From Christensenella sp. UBA4379 (lineage in GTDB: Bacteria > Bacillota > Clostridia > Christensenellales > Aristaeellaceae), in assembly GCA_002391225.1 (NCBI GenBank), contig DGRV01000049.1, forward strand, positions 1-12,644: a stretch of 12,644 nt of DNA, in the 5' to 3' direction. Shown in pieces: positions 6,551-12,644 of the stretch. The notes below the pieces were generated by a model, which was not told the DNA's origin, ran no database searches, and worked only from the letters and a program-made list of their open reading frames with translations. The stretch's first letter is position 1. Every line of letters starts with the position of its first letter. Made by a program: the position numbers and the translations under genes.

Positions 6551-8313
6551 TGGCGAAAACAAAGCATACGCCCGAAGAAAAGGCGAGGAACAAAAAGACG
6601 CTGCGCCGGGTGCTTTCCTATATTAAAGGTCAAAAGCGCTATGTCATTTTCAGCCTGTTCTGCGCAGGCATTAGCGTGGGGACGCAGCTGCTTGTGCCGG
6701 TCTTCACCGGCAGCGCCATCGACTGCATGATCGGCCAAGCCCAGGTGGATTTTGACGGGATCGTCCGGGCCGCTGTCTGGATCATCACGCTGACAGCGGC
6801 TTCCGCCCTGGTGCAGTGGCTGATGAGCCTGTGCAACAACCGGATCGTGTTCAGCGTTTCCAAAGAACTGCGCAACGCGGCCATTGAAAAAATCCAGAGG
6901 CTGCCCCTGAAGTATTTGGACAGCCATCCCTCCGGCGACCTGGTCAGCCGGGTGATCGCGGACGTGGATACGTTCAGCGACGGCCTGCTGATGGGCTTTA
7001 CCCAGCTGTTTACCGGGGTGCTCACCATTATCTGTACGCTGGCGTTCATGTTTTCCGTCAACTGGCTGATCGCCCTGGTGGTCGTCGTCCTGACGCCCCT
7101 CAGCCTGTTTGTGACCAGCTTTATTTCCAGCCATACCTTCCAGTATTTCCAGGCCCAGAACCGTGTCCGCGGTGAACAGACGGCCGTGATCAACGAGCAG
7201 ATCGAAGGTATCCGGACGATCCAGGCTTTTGCCCACGAAAAACAGAGCATGGAAGCCTTTGACGATGTCAACGGCCGCCTGCAGGACGTCAGCCTGAAGG
7301 CTGTGTTTTATTCCAGCCTGACCAATCCTTCTACGCGCCTGGTCAACAATATCGTCTATGCCGCCGTCGCCCTGGCAGGTTCCCTGTACGCGATTTCGGG
7401 CGGGATCAGCGTCGGCCAGCTCAGTGTCTTTTTGAGCTACGCCAGCCAGTACGCCAAGCCCTTCAATGAGATTTCCGGCATCGTGACCGAACTGGAAAAC
7501 TCCATCTCCTGCGCCGCCCGGGTGTTTGAACTGATGGACGAAGAGGAACAGCTAAAGGAAAAGGAAGCTGTCCTGGTGCCGGACGGGCACGTCGAAGTCA
7601 AGGATGTTTCCTTCCGCTACGTGAAAGAACGACCGCTGATCGAAGGCTTCTCCCTGGATGTGCTGCCCGGCAAACGCATTGCCATCGTCGGGCCGACCGG
7701 CTGCGGCAAGACCACCCTGATCAACCTGCTTATGCGTTTTTATGACGTCGACAAAGGAAGCATCCAGGTTTCCGGGCAGGACATCCGGGACGTGACCCGC
7801 CATTCCCTGCGCGGGAGCTACGGCATGGTGCTACAGGAAACCTGGCTCAAGGCGGGCACCGTGCGGGAAAACATCGCTTATGGAAAGCCGAATGCGACCG
7901 AAGAGGAAATCATCCAGGCGGCAAAAGCGGCCCACGCCCACAGTTTTATCAAGCGCCTGCCCCAGGGCTACGACACCCTGATCGCAGAGGAGGGGGAAAA
8001 CATCAGCCAGGGGCAAAAGCAGCTTCTGTGCATCGCCCGGGTTATGCTCTGCCTGCCGCCCATGCTGATTCTGGACGAGGCGACCAGCTCCATCGATACC
8101 AGAACCGAAATCAGGATTCAGTCCGCCTTTGCCAGCATGATGCAGGGGCGCACCAGCTTTATCGTAGCTCACCGCCTGTCCACCATCCGGGAGGCAGACG
8201 TGATCCTGGTGATGAACGACGGCCATATCGTCGAACAGGGAAATCACGAATCTCTGCTCAAAAAAGACGGCTTCTACGCCCATCTTTACAACAGCCAGTT
8301 TGCCAACGTGTAA
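6550..8313 (+). CDS. ABC exporter half-transporter, catalytic-site subunit of a heterodimer
   Basis: A 587-residue partner of the preceding subunit, with a Lys/Arg-rich N-terminus, a six-helix membrane domain (residues about 25-320) and a nucleotide-binding domain. Walker A is GPTGCGKT (381-388), and Walker B LILDEATSSID carries the catalytic Glu510. The switch-loop His541 lies in IVAHRLSTI. Its own signature is ISQGQ (485-489) rather than LSGGQ. In such heterodimers this altered signature faces the partner's degenerate ATP site, while this subunit's intact Walker motifs pair with the partner's LSGGQ to form the one hydrolytic site. The two genes therefore complement each other exactly. The start is ATG 6550, overlapping the upstream stop; GTG 6547, one codon earlier, is nearly equal. 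No convincing terminator follows before the rpsO promoter. The substrate is unknown. Confidence 0.95.
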   Translation: MAKTKHTPEEKARNKKTLRRVLSYIKGQKRYVIFSLFCAGISVGTQLLVPVFTGSAIDCMIGQAQVDFDGIVRAAVWIITLTAASALVQWLMSLCNNRIVFSVSKELRNAAIEKIQRLPLKYLDSHPSGDLVSRVIADVDTFSDGLLMGFTQLFTGVLTIICTLAFMFSVNWLIALVVVVLTPLSLFVTSFISSHTFQYFQAQNRVRGEQTAVINEQIEGIRTIQAFAHEKQSMEAFDDVNGRLQDVSLKAVFYSSLTNPSTRLVNNIVYAAVALAGSLYAISGGISVGQLSVFLSYASQYAKPFNEISGIVTELENSISCAARVFELMDEEEQLKEKEAVLVPDGHVEVKDVSFRYVKERPLIEGFSLDVLPGKRIAIVGPTGCGKTTLINLLMRFYDVDKGSIQVSGQDIRDVTRHSLRGSYGMVLQETWLKAGTVRENIAYGKPNATEEEIIQAAKAAHAHSFIKRLPQGYDTLIAEEGENISQGQKQLLCIARVMLCLPPMLILDEATSSIDTRTEIRIQSAFASMMQGRTSFIVAHRLSTIREADVILVMNDGHIVEQGNHESLLKKDGFYAHLYNSQFANV

Positions 8314-8340
8314 ACAGCGTGAAAAGGATGAAAAAACCGC

Positions 8341-8369
8341 TTTACAAACCACCGCGTTTATGGTAATAT
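8341..8369 (+). promoter_or_regulatory. Probable promoter of rpsO
   Basis: TTTACA (8341-8346) and TAATAT (8364-8369) are separated by 17 bases and match the sigma-A hexamers at 5 and 4 of 6 positions. The transcript would start near 8376, giving a leader of about 90 bases ahead of rpsO. It sits 27 bases after the exporter gene stop. Confidence 0.6.
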
Positions 8370-8375
8370 CCAACC

Positions 8376-8467
8376 TGTGCCAGAGGAACCGTATGCCTGG
8401 TGGTTCGCTTCTCCAACGGCTGCCCGGTATATCGGCGATTGGTAATATTTTAAGGAGGCTTATTTGT
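8376..8467 (+). promoter_or_regulatory. Structured rpsO leader, probable S15 autoregulatory element
   Basis: The leader can fold into two adjacent hairpins. GAACC (8386-8390) pairs with GGTTC (8402-8406). CCAA (8413-8416) pairs with TTGG (8439-8442), enclosing GCC (8422-8424) with GGC (8434-8436). Ribosomal protein S15 in several bacteria represses its own translation by binding such folded leaders. Alternatively TCTCC (8410-8414) could pair with GGAGG (8454-8458) of the ribosome binding site, which would exclude the CCAA/TTGG pairing. AAGGAGG (8452-8458) is nine bases before the ATG. The folds were drawn by eye; the regulatory role is inferred from the family. Confidence 0.5.
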
Positions 8468-8731
8468 ATGGATAAGGCCCGCAAAGCAGAAATCATCAAC
8501 ACCTATGCCCGTCATGAGGGAGACACCGGTTCTCCTGAAGTTCAGGTAGCCCTTCTGACCGAACGGATCAATCACCTGAACGAGCACCTCAAGATCAACA
8601 AGAAGGACCACCACAGCCGCCGCGGTCTGCTGCTGATGGTCGGTCAGCGCCGCGGACTGCTTGAATATCTGAAGAAGATGGACATCGAGCGTTACCGTAC
8701 TCTGATTGCTCAGCTGAATCTGCGCAAGTAA
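8468..8731 (+). CDS. rpsO: 30S ribosomal protein S15
   Basis: An 87-residue primary 16S rRNA-binding protein that helps build the central domain (platform) of the 30S subunit and a bridge to the 50S. Family hallmarks are GDTGSPEVQVALLTERI (residues about 18-34), HLKINKKDHHSRRGLL with the rRNA-contacting His-His-Ser-Arg-Arg, and MVGQRRGLLEYLKK. It ends LIAQLNLRK. Length is standard for the family. AAGGAGG precedes the ATG by nine bases. Its position just before pnp is conserved in many bacteria. The structured leader suggests translational feedback by free S15. Confidence 0.99.
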   Translation: MDKARKAEIINTYARHEGDTGSPEVQVALLTERINHLNEHLKINKKDHHSRRGLLLMVGQRRGLLEYLKKMDIERYRTLIAQLNLRK

Positions 8732-8738
8732 TCGCGTC

Positions 8739-8776
8739 AATAGGCTGCCGGGCGGAATGGTTTCCGGCAGCCTATT
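8739..8776 (+). terminator. Strong hairpin after rpsO (attenuator, terminator or RNase processing site)
   Basis: AATAGGCTGCCGG (8739-8751) pairs perfectly over 13 bp with CCGGCAGCCTATT (8764-8776) around a 12-base loop. No run of T follows (ATTGCATCC), so it is not a classical intrinsic terminator. In E. coli the rpsO-pnp gap holds a terminator and an RNase III site. A partial stop, 3'-end stabiliser or processing site is plausible here. Confidence 0.65.
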
Positions 8777-8783
8777 ATTGCAT

Positions 8784-8803
8784 CCTCCCGGGAAAAGGGG
8801 AGG
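8784..8803 (+). promoter_or_regulatory. Second short hairpin in the pnp leader
   Basis: CCTCCC (8784-8789) pairs with GGGAGG (8798-8803) across an eight-base loop, all G-C except one pair. It follows the 13-bp hairpin and lies about 35 bases before the pnp start. PNPase in E. coli controls its own mRNA through leader hairpins cut by RNase III, so a similar role is possible but untested. Confidence 0.4.
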
Positions 8804-8838
8804 CTGCTGTATGTGTGTGTGAGGGAAAGGAAAAAAAC

Positions 8839-10992
8839 ATGGATTACAAAGTTTATTCAATGGATTTTGCCGGCCGGAAGCTGACGCTCGAATTCGGCAA
8901 GTACGCCCAGCAGGCGGGCGGTTCCGTGCTCGTCCGCTACGGCGAGACCGTCGTGCTCGTCAACGCCACCGCTTCGGAGACGCCCCGGGAAGGCATGGAC
9001 TTCTTCCCCCTGACGATCGACTTTGAAGAAAAGCAGTACTCCGTCGGCAAGATTCCCGCCGGCTTTATCAAGCGCGAAGGCCGTCCGTCTGAAAAGGCGA
9101 CGCTGACCTGCCGCCTGATCGACCGCCCGCTGCGCCCCCTGTTCAACAAGGGTCTGCGCAACGACGTTCAGGTCATCGCCACCACCCTGTCCGTGGAGCC
9201 GGATAACCCGCCGGAATTCCCGTCCATGCTCGGTTCTTCCATCGCGCTGGCGGTCAGCAACATTCCGTGGGGCGGCCCCACCGGCGCCGTGATGATCGGC
9301 CGTGTCAACGGCGAGCTGATCATGAACCCCACCGAAGAGCAGCGCGCCAAGAGCGATATGAACGTGACCGTCGCCGGTACGGCGGACGCCATTATGATGG
9401 TAGAAGCCGGCGCCAACGAAGTCAGCGAAGACGCGATGATGGACGCCATCCTCTATGCGCATCAGGGCATCAAGGAACTGGTCGAATTCCAGAACAAGAT
9501 CGTCGCCGAGATCGGCAAGCCCAAGTCTGATTTCCCGATCGTCACGACCGGGGACGACGTCAAGGCCGCCGTCCGCGAATACGCGCTGGATAAATGCAAG
9601 TGGGTCTATGAGACCTATGTCCGCAAAGAGCGCGGCGCCCGTGAAGACGAAGTCAAGGCGGACGTGCTGGCGCACTTTGCCGACGTTTTCCCCGGCAGGG
9701 AAAGCGAAGTGGCGGACGCTCTCTATTATCTGAATAAAGAGGTCATGCGCCGCAAGATCCTCGATCAGGGCATCCGTCCGGATGGCCGCAAGGTGGACGA
9801 GGTCCGGCCGATCTGGTGCGAAGTGGGCGTGCTTCCCCGCACGCACGGCAGCGCCGTCTTTACCCGCGGCGAAACCCAGGCCATGACCATCACGACCCTG
9901 GGCCCCATCAGCGATTCTCAGACGCTGGACAGCCTCGTCGGGGAAGACAGCAAGCGCTATATGCATCAGTACAACATGCCCTCTTACGCGACCGGTGAAG
10001 CGGGCCGTTCCCGTTCCGCCAACCGCAGGGAAATCGGTCACGGCGCGCTCGCGGAACGCGCTCTGCTGCCCGTGATCCCCACCGAAGAGGAATTCCCGTA
10101 CGCCCTGCGTCTGGTCAGCGAAATCCTGAGCAGTAACGGCTCTTCTTCCATGGCTTCCGTGTGCGGCAGCACCATGTCCCTGATGGACGCCGGCGTGCCG
10201 ATTCACGCGCCGGTGGCCGGCGTGGCCATGGGTCTGATTCAGGACGCCGAGTCCGGCCAGATCGCCATTCTGACCGACATCCAGGGCCTGGAAGACTTCC
10301 TGGGCGATATGGACTTCAAGGTGGCCGGTACCATGAACGGCATCACCGCCATCCAGATGGATATCAAGATCAAGGGCATCAACAGGGAAATCCTGTCCGC
10401 CGCCCTCAGCCAGGCCCTCAGAGGCCGTCTGCATATCCTGGGCATCATGCTGGATACCCTGCCGCGTCCGCGCGAGGCCCTCAGCAAATACGCGCCCAAG
10501 ATCGTGCAGTTCACCATCAACCCGGACAAGATCCGTGAGGTCATCGGCTCCGGCGGAAAGACGATCAACAAGATCATCGCGGAAACCGGCGTCAAGATCG
10601 ACATTGAAGACGACGGCCGCGTGTTCATCACCACGCCCGACCAGCAGGCGGCCGACAAGGCCCGCCGCATCATCGAAGGCATCGCCAAGGACATCGAAGT
10701 GGGCGATATCTTCGTAGGTAAGGTCGTCCGCATCATGAATTTCGGCGCGTTCCTGGAGCTGGCTCCCGGCAAGGACGGCATGCTGCACATCTCCAAGCTG
10801 GCCAACCACAGGGTCGAAAAGGTGGAGGATGTGCTCAAGATTGGGGACGAGATCGAAGTCAAGGTGGACGAGATCGACTCTCAGGGCCGCATCAACCTGA
10901 TCCGGAACGATATGGTCTACGAGCGCAATCCCGCCGGCCGCTCCGGCAGCGGCGAAAGGACGCGTCCTCCCCGCAGGGATGGCCGTTCCTGA
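8839..10992 (+). CDS. pnp: Polyribonucleotide nucleotidyltransferase (PNPase)
   Basis: Trimeric 3'-to-5' phosphorolytic exoribonuclease that releases nucleoside diphosphates, and can add tails in reverse. The 717-residue order is the family norm: RNase PH-like core 1 with KREGRPSE (78-85), a linker helical domain, and core 2 with the phosphate-binding SNGSSSMAS (G434, S435-S437). Acidic residues and Lys follow in EDFLGDMDFK (D486, D490, D492, K494). A KH domain carries GSGG (570-573), then an S1 domain spans about 621-690. It ends in a short basic tail (697-717, rich in Arg, Gly, Pro). The ATG at 8839 follows GAGGGAAAGG, and homologous sequence starts there. A GTG at 8815 is in frame but would add unconserved residues. 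Probably read from the rpsO promoter through the intergenic hairpins. Confidence 0.99.
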   Translation: MDYKVYSMDFAGRKLTLEFGKYAQQAGGSVLVRYGETVVLVNATASETPREGMDFFPLTIDFEEKQYSVGKIPAGFIKREGRPSEKATLTCRLIDRPLRPLFNKGLRNDVQVIATTLSVEPDNPPEFPSMLGSSIALAVSNIPWGGPTGAVMIGRVNGELIMNPTEEQRAKSDMNVTVAGTADAIMMVEAGANEVSEDAMMDAILYAHQGIKELVEFQNKIVAEIGKPKSDFPIVTTGDDVKAAVREYALDKCKWVYETYVRKERGAREDEVKADVLAHFADVFPGRESEVADALYYLNKEVMRRKILDQGIRPDGRKVDEVRPIWCEVGVLPRTHGSAVFTRGETQAMTITTLGPISDSQTLDSLVGEDSKRYMHQYNMPSYATGEAGRSRSANRREIGHGALAERALLPVIPTEEEFPYALRLVSEILSSNGSSSMASVCGSTMSLMDAGVPIHAPVAGVAMGLIQDAESGQIAILTDIQGLEDFLGDMDFKVAGTMNGITAIQMDIKIKGINREILSAALSQALRGRLHILGIMLDTLPRPREALSKYAPKIVQFTINPDKIREVIGSGGKTINKIIAETGVKIDIEDDGRVFITTPDQQAADKARRIIEGIAKDIEVGDIFVGKVVRIMNFGAFLELAPGKDGMLHISKLANHRVEKVEDVLKIGDEIEVKVDEIDSQGRINLIRNDMVYERNPAGRSGSGERTRPPRRDGRS

Positions 10993-11012
10993 TCACACAA
11001 AGCAATAATTTG

Positions 11013-11055
11013 AGGCAGCGGGCGGTTTCGTTCCGCTGCCTTTCCTCTTGTTTTT
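11013..11055 (+). terminator. Intrinsic terminator of pnp
   Basis: AGGCAGCGG (11013-11021) pairs over nine bases with CCGCTGCCT (11033-11041) around an 11-base loop. It is followed by a T-rich run ending in five T at 11051-11055. It lies 20 bases after the pnp stop and 25 before uvrA, so it should separate the two, perhaps with some readthrough. Confidence 0.85.
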
Positions 11056-11079
11056 CCCTTGAGATGAAGCGAGGCAACG

Positions 11080-12644
11080 ATGAATGAGTTTATCCGGGTG
11101 GAAGGCGCCCGCGTCAACAATCTGAAAAACATCAGCGTCACCCTGCCGAGAAACAAGCTGGTCGTCGTGACCGGCCTTTCCGGCTCGGGCAAATCCTCCC
11201 TTGCTTTTGACACCATCTACGCGGAGGGACAGCGCCGGTATATTGAGAGCATGTCTTCTTATGCCCGCATGTTCCTGGGACAGTCAGAAAAGCCGGACGT
11301 GGACAGCATCGACGGCCTTTCTCCCGTGATTGCGATCGACCAGAAAACCACGTCCCACAACCCCCGTTCCACCGTGGGGACGGTGACGGAAATCTACGAT
11401 TACCTCCGTCTTCTGTACGCGAGGATCGGGCATCCGCACTGTCCGATCTGCGGCCGGGAGGTCAGGCGGCAGACCGTGGACGAGATGGTGGACGCCGTCA
11501 TGGCCATGGGAGAAGGAACCCGCCTGGTGCTAATGGCCCCCGTGGTCCGCGGGAAAAAGGGCGAATATGAAAAGCTCCTGCAGGATTCCGCGAAAAACGG
11601 TTTCGTCCGCGTCCGCATCGACGGGGAAATGTACGAACTGGATGATCCGCCGAAGCTGGATAAGCAGAAAAAGCATCAGATTGATCTGGTCGTCGACCGC
11701 ATCGCCATCAAACCGGAATCACGTCAGCGCCTGGCGGACAGCATGGAGACGGCCATGAAGCAGTCCGGCGGCCTGGTGACGGCGCTGAATTATACGACCG
11801 GGGAGGAAACGATTTTTTCCCAGAATTACGCCTGCCCGGAATGCGGCGTCAATCTCCCGGAGCTGACGCCGAGGCTGTTCTCCTTTAACAACCCCTACGG
11901 AGCCTGCGAGACCTGCGGAGGTCTGGGCTCTCAGCTGAAGGTCAGCGAATCCCTGATCGTTCCGGACCCGACCAAATCCCTGCGGGAGGGCGCGATTTCC
12001 GCCTCCGGCTGGAACAGCGGAGAAGCCGACAGCATGGCCGGTCAGACCTTTGAAGCCCTGAGCCAGGAGCTTGGCTTTTCCCTGGATACCCCCTACCGCG
12101 ACCTGCCGCCGGAGATCACCCATCAGCTGATGTACGGTCTGGGCGACCGGAAGGTGACCGTCACCTATCAGACGCCCTTTGGCTTCAGGGATTACCGAAC
12201 CACCTACGAAGGCGTCATCCCGTCCATTGAGCGACGCTATCAGGAAACCGGCAGCGATACGATGAAGGCCGTTTACCAGGAATACATGACCGAGACCCCC
12301 TGCCCGGCCTGCCGCGGCAAGAGGCTCAAGCCTGAAGTGCTGGCGGTCACCGTGCAGGGAAAGAACATCGCCGAAGTGTGCGATATGAATATCGCTCAGG
12401 CAAAGTCCTTCTTGGGCTCCCTCGATCTGACGGAAACGGAGCGGATGATCGGCACGCAGATCCTCAAGGAAATCGACAACCGTCTGGGCTTTTTAAACAA
12501 CGTGGGTCTTCGCTACCTCACGCTGTCCCGGGAGGCCGGGACCCTGTCCGGGGGCGAAGCCCAGCGCATCCGCTTGGCGACCCAGATCGGCAGTGGGCTG
12601 ATGGGGGTGCTGTACGTGCTGGACGAGCCTTCCATCGGCCTGCA
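11080..12644 (+). CDS. uvrA: Excinuclease ABC subunit A, N-terminal part (3' end beyond the window)
   Basis: DNA-damage recognition ATPase that loads UvrB in nucleotide excision repair. About 521 residues are visible of roughly 940 usual for the family. Walker A GLSGSGKS (32-39) opens the first ABC domain, followed by SLAFDTIYAEGQRRYIES. Cysteine pairs occur at C121/C124. A zinc-finger set C252, C255, C276, C279 (CPEC...CETC) and C408/C411 in CPACRGKRLKPEV also match UvrA. The first signature LSGGEAQRIRLATQ begins at 489, and Walker B VLDEPSIGL closes the visible part. The ATG at 11080 has GAGG six bases upstream; nearby ATGs at 11064 and 11084 are in other frames. In many Bacillota uvrA directly follows uvrB; here it follows pnp and its terminator. 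Its own promoter was not identified. Confidence 0.98.
   Translation, partial: MNEFIRVEGARVNNLKNISVTLPRNKLVVVTGLSGSGKSSLAFDTIYAEGQRRYIESMSSYARMFLGQSEKPDVDSIDGLSPVIAIDQKTTSHNPRSTVGTVTEIYDYLRLLYARIGHPHCPICGREVRRQTVDEMVDAVMAMGEGTRLVLMAPVVRGKKGEYEKLLQDSAKNGFVRVRIDGEMYELDDPPKLDKQKKHQIDLVVDRIAIKPESRQRLADSMETAMKQSGGLVTALNYTTGEETIFSQNYACPECGVNLPELTPRLFSFNNPYGACETCGGLGSQLKVSESLIVPDPTKSLREGAISASGWNSGEADSMAGQTFEALSQELGFSLDTPYRDLPPEITHQLMYGLGDRKVTVTYQTPFGFRDYRTTYEGVIPSIERRYQETGSDTMKAVYQEYMTETPCPACRGKRLKPEVLAVTVQGKNIAEVCDMNIAQAKSFLGSLDLTETERMIGTQILKEIDNRLGFLNNVGLRYLTLSREAGTLSGGEAQRIRLATQIGSGLMGVLYVLDEPSIGL

Noticed and set aside
4844..6562. A 572-codon open frame opposite the first ABC exporter gene
   Set aside because: No domain is seen, the composition is Gln/Gly/Asp/His-rich as in antisense frames, and the plus strand carries a full, intact transporter.
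8314..8340. A possible terminator after the second exporter gene (AGCG ... CGCT)
   Set aside because: Only four base pairs around a 16-base loop, with no T-run. Too weak to call.
8815..8838. A GTG start adding eight residues to PNPase
   Set aside because: The extension is not family-like and would place the good GAGGGAAAGG binding site inside the coding region.
8857..10809. A 650-codon open frame on the minus strand opposite pnp
   Set aside because: It is a shadow of the strongly biased codons of pnp. It shows no recognisable motif and its composition (rich in Gly, His, Asp, Val, Ala) is what an antisense frame of a GC-rich gene gives.

Overview
The window is a GC-rich stretch of chromosome that looks like a Gram-positive Bacillota genome, most likely class Clostridia. 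The evidence is a SigH (Spo0H)-type sigma factor, a Mini-III RNase (MrnC), a clostridial-style ThyX with a Cys-rich tail, strong AAGGAGG-type ribosome binding sites and the partial gene order mrnC-thyX-rlmB-sigH. I cannot name a genus from the sequence. It is densely coding: no gene-free stretch exceeds 300 bases. The largest gaps are 4621-4822 (divergent promoters), 8314-8467 (rpsO promoter and leader) and 8732-8838 (rpsO-pnp hairpins).

Left block, minus strand (4620 down to 1): an AraC-family regulator, mrnC, thyX, rlmB, sigH and the 5' part of pgi. The gaps are only 3, 17, 5, 31 and 26 bases, so this reads as one operon. A promoter with perfect TTGACA / 17-base spacer / TATAAT sits just upstream of the AraC gene. 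The operon mixes ribosome maturation (MrnC for 23S rRNA ends, RlmB for 23S rRNA 2'-O-methylation), dTMP synthesis, a stationary-phase sigma factor and a glycolytic enzyme. The cysS gene often found before mrnC and the yacP (rae1) gene often found between rlmB and sigH are both missing.

Middle block, plus strand (4823-8313): two overlapping ABC half-transporter genes form a textbook asymmetric heterodimeric exporter. The first subunit has Asp for the catalytic Glu and Gln for the switch His. The second has intact catalytic residues but an ISQGQ signature. The divergently placed AraC regulator is a plausible controller; an 8-of-9 inverted repeat in the shared intergenic region is a candidate operator.

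Right block, plus strand (8341-12644): a promoter and structured leader precede rpsO (S15). A 13-bp hairpin and a second short hairpin follow, then pnp (PNPase) with an intrinsic terminator, and finally the N-terminal half of uvrA, which runs off the window. The rpsO-pnp pair is a classic arrangement in which both members are often controlled after transcription.

I found no mobile element, CRISPR array, tRNA, rRNA or clear new system. The points most worth a second look are the AraC regulator at the head of the housekeeping operon with its consensus promoter, the altered gene content around sigH, the long basic extension on RlmB and the folded rpsO leader.
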